Below, piece by piece: positions 1-6,236 of a DNA stretch of 10,496 bases. Position 1 is the stretch's first letter; each line of letters starts with the position of its first letter. This DNA is from JAWLGW01 sp964569055 (GTDB lineage Bacteria > Planctomycetota > J058). Location of the stretch: contig CAZMSZ010000272.1 in assembly GCA_964569055.1 (NCBI GenBank), positions 1 through 10,496 on the forward strand, in the 5' to 3' direction. A program made the translations under genes and the position numbers. A model generated the notes under the pieces. It saw only the letters and a list, made by a program, of their open reading frames with translations, had not been told where the DNA came from and did no database searches.

Positions 1-20
1 TCAGCGACAGCCGGGGGGAC

Positions 21-43
21 TCTGGGGGGCGGAGCCCCCCAGA
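21..43. repeat. Perfect 10-bp GC hairpin with GGA loop
   Basis: The arms at 21-30 (TCTGGGGGGC) and 34-43 (GCCCCCCAGA) are exact reverse complements around a 3-base loop. No T-run follows on either strand, so it is not a classical intrinsic terminator by itself. It lies just beyond the stronger hairpin at 52-80 and could act as a backup terminator for the kelch lipoprotein transcript, as a 3'-end stabiliser, or as one copy of a dispersed palindromic repeat. The inverted repeat is directly visible; its function is inferred. Confidence 0.6.
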
Positions 44-44
44 A

Positions 45-80
45 ACCAAGAAGAGAGCCGCGGCTTAGCCGCGGCTCTCT
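45..80 (-). terminator. Likely intrinsic terminator of the kelch lipoprotein gene
   Basis: A perfect 13-bp inverted repeat (52-64 and 68-80, 3-base loop) starts about 32 bases past the stop codon of the kelch gene. Read on the minus strand, the hairpin is followed by a T-rich stretch, TTCTTGGTTTC. A GC-rich stem, tiny loop and T-rich tail fit a Rho-independent terminator for leftward transcription. The tail is interrupted by C and G, so termination may be imperfect, and a second hairpin at 21-43 follows. Confidence 0.7.
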
Positions 81-111
81 CCGGGTTGGCTGAAAGAGGG
101 GGATCGATCGA

Positions 112-2088
112 CTACTGGACGGTGAACGTCCCGGCGAACGCCTGGGTGCCGGCCGAGGAGACGACCACCGGGCCGGTGGTCGCGCCGGTGGGCACCTGGC
201 AGGTGATCGTCACCACGCCCTGGCTGTTCTGGGTGGCCGAGCTGATCGGCGCCTGCACGCCGTTGAACGCCACCCCGACGCTGCTGCCGAAGCCGGTGCC
301 GGTGATCACGACCTGCGTCCCGACGGGGCCCGAGTTGGGGGTCATGCCGGTGATCGTGAGGCCCGAGGTCGAGCCGCCGCTGGTGGAGCCGCTGCCGCCG
401 CCGAACAGGCCGCCGAGGAGGCCGCTGAGCAGGCCGCCCAGGCCGCCCGAGCTGCCGCTGCCGGTGCTGCCGCCGGTCGAGCCGCCGGTCAGGCCGCTGA
501 GGAGGCTGCTCAGGATCCCGCTCAGGCCCGAGCCGCCCGAGCCGCTGCCGCCGAGCAGGTTGGTCATGAGCGCCTGGACGAAGGCCTGCATGAAGCCCGA
601 GAACCCGCCGCCCGTGCCCGACGAGGCGGTCAGGGCCTGGATGGCCGACTGAATGATCAGGTTGAGGATGTTCGAGCCGGTGCTGCCGCCGCTGCTGCCG
701 CCGCCGAGGAGCCCGCTCAGCAGGCCCGCCAGGCCGCCCGAGGAGCCGCCGCTGCCGCCCGTGGTGCCGCCGGTCGTGCTGCCGCCGGTGGTGGTCCCGC
801 CGGTCGTGCCGCCCGTGGTGCCGCCGGTGCCGCCGATCGGGTTGGTGCCGACGCCGACCGAGCCGGTCCCGGGGAGGCCGCCGGTGGTCGGAATGCTGCC
901 GGGCGTGGTCGTGCTGCCGGTCGGCGCGGGGACGGTGGCGTTGAGGTCGATCGTCTCGATCGTCGCGATCGGGAGGCCGGCCGCGTCGCGGCCGCCGATC
1001 ACCACCACGGTGTCGGCCGAGGTCGCGATCGCGACGTGGTCGGCGCGCGCCTGCTGCAGGGCGACGTGGGCGGTGACCGTGGCCTGGCCGAGGCTCGTGC
1101 CCTCGACCTTCTCGACCACGTCGCTCACCGCGCCCGTGGCCGTGCGGCCGCCCGCGACCACGATCCGGTTGCCGGCCACGGTGGCCGAGGCGCGCTCACG
1201 CGCCTCGGTCAGCGCCACGCCCTGGGTGAAGGTCGAGGTCGCCGCCTCGAACACCTCGGCGCTGGCCTCGACGCCGATCGACGAGCGACCGCCCGCGACG
1301 AGCACCTGGCTGCCGCGCGAGGCCACCGCCGCCCGGGCGCGGACGACCTGCGCGCTGAGCGCCGTGAAGGTCTGGGTCGCCGGATCGAACACCTGCGCCA
1401 TGGCGGGCGCCGCGTTGCCGCCCACCACGGCCTCGCCGCCCACGATCAGCAGCTTGCCGGTGTCGAGCCGCGCGATCTGCGCGTCGTGCTGAGCCTGGCT
1501 GAGGGGCGCGGCGAGGAGGTTCACCGTGCCCGCGGCCACGTCGAGCACCTCGGCGCTGGCGAGGTCGACCGCGGCGGGCACGCCCGTGGCGGGCGTCTGA
1601 ATGTTCCAGCCGCCGGCGAACAGGACCTGCTCGGCGCTGCCGACGAAGTAGCTCATGGCCACGTGGCCCGCGCGCCCCTCGTTGAGGGCGGGGCCGGCGC
1701 TGAAGGTCTCGGTGGTCGGGTCGAACACCTCGGTCGAGGCCTCGATCCCGGCCGCGCTCTGCCCGCCGGCGATCAGGACCTGCCCACCGCTCAGCACGGT
1801 GGCGGTGTGGCCCATGCGCGCGGTCGCCATGTCAGGGCCGGGGCGCACCGCGGAGGAGCTGACCAGCACCGTGCTCCGCAGCGGGTTGCCGGCCGCGTCG
1901 ACGCCGCCCGCCACGAGGATCTCGCCGGTGCTGAGCAGCACCGCCGAGTGCGAAGCGCGCGGCTCGCTCATGGTCTGGACCTGCGAGCCGGCCGCCGTGC
2001 TCGCGCTCGACGAGCTCTTGCCGCCACCGCCGCACCCGGCGCTGAGCGCCGTCGCGAGCGCCAGCACCGTGAGAATCCGCCCGTTCAT
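112..2088 (-). CDS. Kelch-repeat / IPT-domain lipoprotein
   Basis: This 658-residue protein is probably anchored in the envelope. The ATG at 2088 is preferred because GAGGAGG sits five bases upstream; a GTG two codons earlier would overlap that ribosome site. Residues 1-19 form a lipoprotein signal (hydrophobic core, then LSAGC with Cys19), followed by a Gly/Ser linker. Residues about 45-385 carry seven kelch-type repeats, seen as a strand plus [VI][AV]GG at roughly residues 58, 105, 157, 215, 264, 311 and 364, several followed by EVFDP-like segments. Seven repeats would close one beta-propeller. Residues 389-575 are Gly/Ser/Thr-rich with hydrophobic Leu/Gly blocks. Residues 577-658 match an IPT/TIG immunoglobulin-like fold (NSGPVGTQVVITGTGF, then a strand-rich end). 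Kelch propellers and IPT domains usually bind protein or sugar ligands; no enzyme activity is indicated. The ligand is unknown. The gene has its own terminator and is separated from the upstream phosphatase gene by 347 bases. Confidence 0.88.
   Translation of the reverse strand: MNGRILTVLALATALSAGCGGGGKSSSSASTAAGSQVQTMSEPRASHSAVLLSTGEILVAGGVDAAGNPLRSTVLVSSSAVRPGPDMATARMGHTATVLSGGQVLIAGGQSAAGIEASTEVFDPTTETFSAGPALNEGRAGHVAMSYFVGSAEQVLFAGGWNIQTPATGVPAAVDLASAEVLDVAAGTVNLLAAPLSQAQHDAQIARLDTGKLLIVGGEAVVGGNAAPAMAQVFDPATQTFTALSAQVVRARAAVASRGSQVLVAGGRSSIGVEASAEVFEAATSTFTQGVALTEARERASATVAGNRIVVAGGRTATGAVSDVVEKVEGTSLGQATVTAHVALQQARADHVAIATSADTVVVIGGRDAAGLPIATIETIDLNATVPAPTGSTTTPGSIPTTGGLPGTGSVGVGTNPIGGTGGTTGGTTGGTTTGGSTTGGTTGGSGGSSGGLAGLLSGLLGGGSSGGSTGSNILNLIIQSAIQALTASSGTGGGFSGFMQAFVQALMTNLLGGSGSGGSGLSGILSSLLSGLTGGSTGGSTGSGSSGGLGGLLSGLLGGLFGGGSGSTSGGSTSGLTITGMTPNSGPVGTQVVITGTGFGSSVGVAFNGVQAPISSATQNSQGVVTITCQVPTGATTGPVVVSSAGTQAFAGTFTVQ
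364..924 (-). repeat. Low-complexity Gly/Ser/Thr-rich coding segment with repeated Leu/Gly blocks
   Basis: This part encodes residues 389-575 of the kelch lipoprotein. It holds a GGTTGG-type run (about 751-834) and a recurrent 13-residue block. The block reads GGLAGLLSGLLGG at 700-738 and GGLGGLLSGLLGG at 409-447, with a looser copy at 481-528. The near-identical blocks suggest internal duplication. Such DNA may be prone to length change by slippage or recombination, but only one allele is seen here. Confidence 0.75.
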
Positions 2089-2093
2089 AGCCA

Positions 2094-2100
2094 CCTCCTC
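2094..2100 (-). promoter_or_regulatory. Ribosome binding site of the kelch lipoprotein gene
   Basis: On the minus strand GAGGAGG is followed by TGGCT and then ATG (2088-2086), an ideal Shine-Dalgarno spacing. It decides the start in favour of this ATG over the GTG at 2094-2092, which overlaps the site itself. Confidence 0.8.
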
Positions 2101-2153
2101 TTGGCCAACCCCTCAGCCGCGGAGCCCTCCCAACAAACTCCGGGCCGCTCGGG

Positions 2154-2194
2154 GAAAAGACCAAATGCCTTGGTATCAGTGAGTTGGTCTTTTC
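2154..2194. promoter_or_regulatory. AT-rich 11-bp inverted repeat upstream of the kelch gene
   Basis: GAAAAGACCAA at 2154-2164 and TTGGTCTTTTC at 2184-2194 are exact reverse complements 19 bases apart. Inside, ACCAA (2160-2164) can also pair with TTGGT at 2170-2174, giving a smaller alternative hairpin. The repeat begins 66 bases upstream of the kelch start codon and stands out as A/T-rich in GC-rich surroundings. It could be an operator for a dimeric regulator, a terminator-like or attenuator-like structure in the leader, or a weak bidirectional terminator. The symmetry is visible; the role is inferred. Confidence 0.5.
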
Positions 2195-2275
2195 AGCCGA
2201 GAGCGCCCCGGCCACACGCCCGCTTTCCGTCTTCCGAAATCGGGAAGGCGCGATGGCTACACCGTGGCGTCAGCG

Positions 2276-2295
2276 GGCGAGCGATATCGCTCGCC
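2276..2295. repeat. 20-base perfect palindrome
   Basis: GGCGAGCGATATCGCTCGCC is its own reverse complement with no spacer. It lies about 190 bases upstream of the kelch start and about 140 bases downstream of the phosphatase stop. A spacer-free palindrome suits a homodimeric DNA-binding protein; it can also fold as a hairpin with an 8-bp stem and 4-base loop. No T-run follows in either direction, which argues against an intrinsic terminator. Confidence 0.5.
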
Positions 2296-2349
2296 TCGGG
2301 TCAGGCGGGCCGCTCATCGCCCGAACATCTTCGTCTCACGCGCTCAACT

Positions 2350-2368
2350 CGCGCGGTAGCACCGCGCG
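2350..2368 (-). terminator. Hairpin downstream of the phosphatase gene, possible terminator without T-run
   Basis: The arms CGCGCGGT (2350-2357) and ACCGCGCG (2361-2368) pair perfectly around a 3-base loop, 67-86 bases past the phosphatase stop on the minus strand. There is no T-tract, so a role in ending the leftward cluster transcript or protecting its 3' end is only plausible. Confidence 0.3.
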
Positions 2369-2435
2369 CGCGGCGGCCCGGCCCGCCTTGCGCGCCGCGC
2401 CCGAGCGCCCGGTCGGGTTTCGGCTTGCGACCTCG

Positions 2436-3266
2436 CTACGGTGCGGGGCGACGGATCCAGCGGTCGGGCTGGACCGGCGCGAGCGCGCCGCGCACCGCCT
2501 CGTGCAGCGCCCCGTTGGTGCCGACGAACGTCTGCCCCTCCAGCCAGTCGGGCCCGCCCCAGAAGTCGCTCACCGCGCCGCCCGCTTCGCGGATCAGCAG
2601 CGCCCCCGCCGCGACGTCGTAGGGCTTGAGGTGCATCTCCCAGAACCCGTCGAACCGCCCGTCGGCCACGTAGGCCAGGTCGATCGCCGCCGAGCCGAAC
2701 CGCCGCAGCCCGCGCGTGAGCGGCGCCAGGGCGGCCCAGTTGGCGAGGTTGTCGTTGGGCGTCTCGTTGAGCACGTAGGCGAACCCCGTGGCCAGCACCG
2801 CGTCCGCGAGCCGGTCGACCCCCGAGACCTCCATGCGGCGCGGCGCCTCGGCGCCGCGCCGCGCGAAGGCTCCCCCCCCGCGCCGCCCGTAGAACAGCTC
2901 GTCGAGGTAGGGCGCGTGGACCACCCCGAGCACCACCTCGCCCGCGACCTCGAACCCGATCGAGACGCTGAACAGCGGCAGCCGCTGCGCGAAGTTGGTC
3001 GTGCCGTCGATCGGGTCGATGATCCAGCGGCACGTCCCCGCCGCCTCGTGCCCCTCCTCGGCGAAGAAGCCGTGGTCAGGGTACGCCTGGCGGATCCGCC
3101 GCACGACGTACTCCTCGCAGGCGTGGTCGACGGGCGTGACCAGCTCGCGCGGCCCCTTGAACCCGAGCTCGGGTCGACTCGAGAGGCCGTCGAGCTGGAT
3201 CCGTCCGGCGCCCAGCGCCACGTCGCATGCGAACGCCAGGAGCTCGTCGAGCTGCGCGGGGGTCAT
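2436..3266 (-). CDS. Inositol monophosphatase family protein (SuhB/IMPase-like)
   Basis: This 276-residue protein matches the usual IMPase length. It is a predicted Mg2+-dependent cytoplasmic phosphatase that removes phosphate from inositol phosphates or related sugar or nucleotide phosphates. All expected metal ligands are visible: AEE at 69-71 with Glu70, the signature DPIDGTTNF at 84-92 with Asp84 and Asp87, and YDVAAG with Asp217. GSAAIDLAYVADGRFDGFWE (191-210) is the typical substrate-side segment of the family. There is no signal peptide. The ATG at 3266 lies 10 bases after the stop of the 160-residue lipoprotein, with AGGGAG upstream, so the two are very likely co-transcribed. The family includes SuhB, CysQ and archaeal fructose-bisphosphatase-type enzymes; nothing here fixes the substrate, so no symbol is given. 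The family assignment is secure. Confidence 0.95.
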   Translation of the reverse strand: MTPAQLDELLAFACDVALGAGRIQLDGLSSRPELGFKGPRELVTPVDHACEEYVVRRIRQAYPDHGFFAEEGHEAAGTCRWIIDPIDGTTNFAQRLPLFSVSIGFEVAGEVVLGVVHAPYLDELFYGRRGGGAFARRGAEAPRRMEVSGVDRLADAVLATGFAYVLNETPNDNLANWAALAPLTRGLRRFGSAAIDLAYVADGRFDGFWEMHLKPYDVAAGALLIREAGGAVSDFWGGPDWLEGQTFVGTNGALHEAVRGALAPVQPDRWIRRPAP

Positions 3267-3276
3267 GAGGCTCCCT

Positions 3277-3759
3277 TCAGCGAGGCGCCGAGAGCACGAC
3301 CACGTAGTGCTTGCGGTGCGCTCCCTCGACGAACTCGAGGCGAGCGGGCGCGCTCCTCGAGCCGTCCGCCTGATTCGTCCAGACCGGGACGTCGTCGTAC
3401 TCGCCGTCCGGGACGAACGCGAGCTGCTCGTCGGCGAGCCCGGCCCCGCCGGCCACGAACCCGAGCGGCTGCTCGGGGAAGCACGCGACCGCGAACGTGG
3501 TCCCAGACACCGCGCCGGGGTGGTGCGCCAGGGTGACGCCCGGGCGATCGAGCACTGCCAGCAGCACCTCGGCGCCGGGGACCACCGCGGCGGGCGGGAT
3601 CGTGGGGGCGTCGGCCGCCGCGAAGAACCCCGTCGGCACGCCCGACGCCGGGTCGACGACCACGCAGTCCATGGTCAACACGATCGAAGGGGTGCTCCGG
3701 CACCCTGCCAGGGAGACGACGCACGCCGCGAGCAGCGGCACGACCTCACGCCACGACAT
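3277..3759 (-). CDS. Hypothetical lipoprotein, 160 residues
   Basis: The ATG at 3759 has AGAGG six bases upstream. The frame stays open far upstream, but the signal peptide fixes this start: residues 1-20 are MSWREVVPLLAACVVSLAGC, with lipobox LAGC and Cys20 as lipidation site. The mature part has no family I recognise. It looks like a small beta-rich domain: alternating hydrophobic strands at about 61-71 (GAEVLLAVLDR), 87-93 (TTFAVAC), 99-104, and a final strand at 150-157 (KHYVVVLS). Cys32 and Cys93 could form a disulfide. It is likely a periplasm-facing outer- or inner-membrane lipoprotein. The phosphatase gene follows after 10 bases, and the carboxypeptidase-regulatory-like gene ends 101 bases upstream. 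The gene call is good; function is unknown. Confidence 0.82.
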   Translation of the reverse strand: MSWREVVPLLAACVVSLAGCRSTPSIVLTMDCVVVDPASGVPTGFFAAADAPTIPPAAVVPGAEVLLAVLDRPGVTLAHHPGAVSGTTFAVACFPEQPLGFVAGGAGLADEQLAFVPDGEYDDVPVWTNQADGSRSAPARLEFVEGAHRKHYVVVLSAPR

Positions 3760-3839
3760 TTCGGACCTCTGGTGCGCCCCCGGTGGCTGGCGAATCGTCG
3801 CACATGCCCCCGTGCTGGCAACGTTCGAGCGCCCGTGCG

Positions 3840-3855
3840 CTCGGCGCACGCCGAG
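3840..3855 (-). terminator. Small hairpin just past a stop codon
   Basis: CTCGGC (3840-3845) and GCCGAG (3850-3855) pair around a 4-base loop, five bases past the stop of the carboxypeptidase-regulatory-like gene. There is no T-run. It may attenuate or pause leftward transcription before the 160-residue lipoprotein gene, whose 101-base leader is the longest gap inside the cluster. The evidence is weak. Confidence 0.25.
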
Positions 3856-3860
3856 GCCGC

Positions 3861-6236
3861 TCAGGGCGAGAGGTCGACCACCAGGTTCACGACCTCGCCC
3901 TCGACGAGCTCGGCCGTGGCCGTGAACGTCTCGACCCGCGCGTCCGCTGCGTCGAAGCAGGCCACCCGCACCTCGGCGGCGCCCGGCGAGAGGTGGAACG
4001 CCGTGTCGGAGGGCGGCCCGCCGAGCGTCCCGCGCCCGTCCACCGTGTGCCCGGTGCGCGGGTCGCGCGCGCTGACCGTCCACCGCCAGAACCGCTCGTC
4101 GCCCTCGATCCGCACCACCAGCCGCGCGCCGCCGCGCGCCAGCGCCAGCGCGCCGAGGTCGAGGCGCTGCCCCGGCGCGAGGGTGATCGGCTTCACCAGC
4201 GGCAGGGTGTCGTGGTGGCGCACCTCGAGCGACAGCGCGCCGAAGCGCCACGACTGCAGCTCGAGCAGCTCGCCGCTCTGCACACCGTAGCCGCGCTGGA
4301 CGCCGTCGGCGTCGAACAGGCGGGCGCTGACTCCTGTCAGCGGGGCTCCGTCCTCCGCGCTCACCGGCCGGAGCACGACCCCGGCGCTGGGGGGCGGCGT
4401 GAACGTGAGCACCTGGGGGCGCGGCGCGGTCACGGCCCCCACCCGGACGGCGGTCCACAGCCCCTCGACGACCCAGTACACGAACAGGTCGTGGCTGCCG
4501 GGCGGGACGTCGACGAAGCGGAACGCGCCGGCCTCGTCGGTCACGGCGCCCGCGAGCGCGGTCGGGACCTCCGCCGGCGCGAGGACGCGGGTTCGCCCCT
4601 CGCGGGCGAGCGTGGGGCGCAGCTCGGCCTGATCGGGGTGCTGGCCGGCCGGCGCGATCACGAGCAAGCGGCGAGCGAGCGGGCCACCCGGCCCCTCGAG
4701 CGTGCCCGCGAGCGACAGGCCCGCGGGGAGCGTGACCTCGAGCTCGCTGACGGGCGGCGCGACCTCGAGCAGGCGCTCGCCGTGACCCGGCGCGTCGACG
4801 CGCAACAAGGCGCCGTCCTCGGGCAGCACCACGCTGAACCGCCCCTGAGCGTCGCTCGTCGCGGCCGGCTCGACTTGGTCGAGCACGTCGCCTGCGGGCT
4901 CGCCGTGCAGCCGGCCGTAGCGGCGGGCGAGGTCGGAGGAGCGCTCGAGCCGGCGGATCTGCGCGCCCACGACGGGCTCGCCGCGCGGGCCGATCACCCG
5001 CCCCCGCCAGGTGGTGAGCGCGCGCAGCACGACGCTGGCCTGCGACGTGCCGGGCGCCAGCCTGAGCTCCTCCTCGGCTCGCTCGTAGCCCTCGAGCTCG
5101 ACCGCGACGCTCAGGCAGGTCCAGGCCCGCTGCTGCGGAGGGAGCGCGGCGATCCGCGCCCAGCCGTCGGAGCCGCACGTGCGCCGCCAGCGGTGCTCGA
5201 CGTCGAATGGGGCGGGGAAGGAGCCCTTCACCTCGACCCTCGCGGGGAGCGGCCGGCCGGCGAGGTCGGTGACGCGCAGCGCGAACGGGCGCGCCGGCTC
5301 GAGCGCCACGCGCACCGGCCTGAAGGCCGGTACGGGCCCGTCGTGGTCGACCTCGACGTCCGCGGCGCCGAAGCCCTTCGTGCGCGCCTCCGCGCGCACG
5401 AGCCCTGGATCGGCGAGCGCCAGGGAGGGCGCCTCGAGCGCGAACCTCCCCTGCGCGTCGCTGGTCGTCTCGAGCAGACCGCCCTGCCGCTCGACCGGCT
5501 CGAACCACACCGCGGCGCCCGCCACCGGCGCGCCCTCGTGGTCGACGACCACGCCTGCGAGGCGCACCGGGCCCAGCAGCGCCACGTGGAGGACCTCGCC
5601 CGCGAGCGGCGCCTCGATCGACACGTCGCTGAAGGTCAGGCCGCGTTCGAAGTCCCACGCCGGGGGCGAGCCCGTCTCGATCTCGGCCTCGTGCGCCAGC
5701 GCCAGCGTGTTGATCGGCGGTGGCTCCCCCGGCGGGCCCAGGTCGCACGTGAACGCCTGCCGGGTCCGATCCGGTGCGTCCACCTCCAGCACCAGCCGCG
5801 CGTCGCGCGGGAGCGCGAGCGTGCACGCGCCGTCGGCTCTCGTGCGGGCGCTCGCGCTCCAGCCCGTGTCCGAGCGCAGGCGGAGCGTGGCCCCGGCCAG
5901 CGGCACGCCGTCGCGCGTGACGCGGACGGGGACGACGAACGGGCCCGAGCCGTCGTCCGGTTCGGCCGCGCGGCCGTCCTCGCTCGGCGGCGGGGTGGCG
6001 TCTGGTTCGGGCGCGCGGCGGTCCTCGCTCGGCGGCGGGGTGTCCGTAGGACGGGCGTCGGCGTCGCGCACGGCGTTTGGCGCGTCCTCGCGGGAGCCCG
6101 TGTGCGGCTCGCCGGGCGCGCGCCGCGTCGCGGCGCCGCCCTCCGTGCGCACCAGCAGGAGCGCGAGCAGGACCGCGGCCGCGAGGCCGATCGCCACCAG
6201 CGTGGCGGCGCGCCAGCGCGTCCCAGGCGGGCTCAC
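3861..6236 (-). CDS. Membrane-anchored carboxypeptidase-regulatory-like repeat protein
   Basis: This protein has 791 residues. The frame is open for almost 3 kb further upstream, so stops do not bound the start. The GTG at 6236 is chosen because it overlaps the preceding stop as GTGA (4-base overlap) and puts a clean membrane segment at residues 11-29 (ATLVAIGLAAAVLLALLLV) right after basic residues. Residues about 40-98 are a Pro/Glu/Asp-rich linker with a 15-residue repeat. The rest is a chain of beta-sandwich units of the CarboxypepD_reg / SdrD-B-like type. Signatures such as GxPVAGAxV followed by TTSDAQGRFAL or TDEAGAFRF occur at about 108-143, 226-270, 410-475 and 509-585, with a more diverged C-terminal part to 791. 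Such domains are structural or binding modules; no peptidase catalytic residues are expected or seen. It probably projects into the periplasm. It is translationally coupled to the ApgM-like gene upstream. Confidence 0.85.
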   Translation of the reverse strand: MSPPGTRWRAATLVAIGLAAAVLLALLLVRTEGGAATRRAPGEPHTGSREDAPNAVRDADARPTDTPPPSEDRRAPEPDATPPPSEDGRAAEPDDGSGPFVVPVRVTRDGVPLAGATLRLRSDTGWSASARTRADGACTLALPRDARLVLEVDAPDRTRQAFTCDLGPPGEPPPINTLALAHEAEIETGSPPAWDFERGLTFSDVSIEAPLAGEVLHVALLGPVRLAGVVVDHEGAPVAGAAVWFEPVERQGGLLETTSDAQGRFALEAPSLALADPGLVRAEARTKGFGAADVEVDHDGPVPAFRPVRVALEPARPFALRVTDLAGRPLPARVEVKGSFPAPFDVEHRWRRTCGSDGWARIAALPPQQRAWTCLSVAVELEGYERAEEELRLAPGTSQASVVLRALTTWRGRVIGPRGEPVVGAQIRRLERSSDLARRYGRLHGEPAGDVLDQVEPAATSDAQGRFSVVLPEDGALLRVDAPGHGERLLEVAPPVSELEVTLPAGLSLAGTLEGPGGPLARRLLVIAPAGQHPDQAELRPTLAREGRTRVLAPAEVPTALAGAVTDEAGAFRFVDVPPGSHDLFVYWVVEGLWTAVRVGAVTAPRPQVLTFTPPPSAGVVLRPVSAEDGAPLTGVSARLFDADGVQRGYGVQSGELLELQSWRFGALSLEVRHHDTLPLVKPITLAPGQRLDLGALALARGGARLVVRIEGDERFWRWTVSARDPRTGHTVDGRGTLGGPPSDTAFHLSPGAAEVRVACFDAADARVETFTATAELVEGEVVNLVVDLSP
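5959..6042 (-). repeat. 45-bp tandem repeat in the linker of the carboxypeptidase-regulatory-like protein
   Basis: Two adjacent copies, 5959-6003 and 6004-6042 (the second slightly shorter), differ at only a few bases. They encode the repeated PPPSED...EPD linker segments at residues about 67-93. An in-frame 15-residue period suggests linker length can change by tandem duplication without breaking the gene. Confidence 0.7.

Larger units (their letters stand above)
2089..2435. other. 347-base intergenic region with several inverted repeats
   Basis: It lies between the stop of the phosphatase gene and the start of the kelch lipoprotein gene, both leftward. I see no convincing small gene on either strand. 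It holds an AT-rich inverted repeat (2154-2194), an imperfect CTTCC/GGAAG hairpin (2231-2247), a 20-base perfect palindrome (2276-2295) and an 8-bp-stem hairpin (2350-2368). The part near 2089-2200 should carry the kelch promoter, but I could not pick convincing -35 and -10 boxes. The size of the gap argues that the kelch gene is transcribed separately from the phosphatase cluster. Confidence 0.6.

Noticed and set aside
86..1492. Pro-rich plus-strand open frames (188, 279 and more residues) over the kelch gene
   Set aside because: The proline runs are the complement of Gly/Thr codons in the low-complexity part of the kelch lipoprotein; there are no signal or domain features.
2184..3536. Long plus-strand open frames over the phosphatase and lipoprotein genes
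   Set aside because: They are Arg/Pro/Ala-rich with no recognisable motif and lie antisense to the IMP-family gene, whose catalytic motifs are intact.
3800..3822. TTGCCA on the minus strand as a -35 box for the 160-residue lipoprotein
   Set aside because: No acceptable -10 hexamer lies at 16-18 bases; the best candidates match TATAAT at three positions or fewer.
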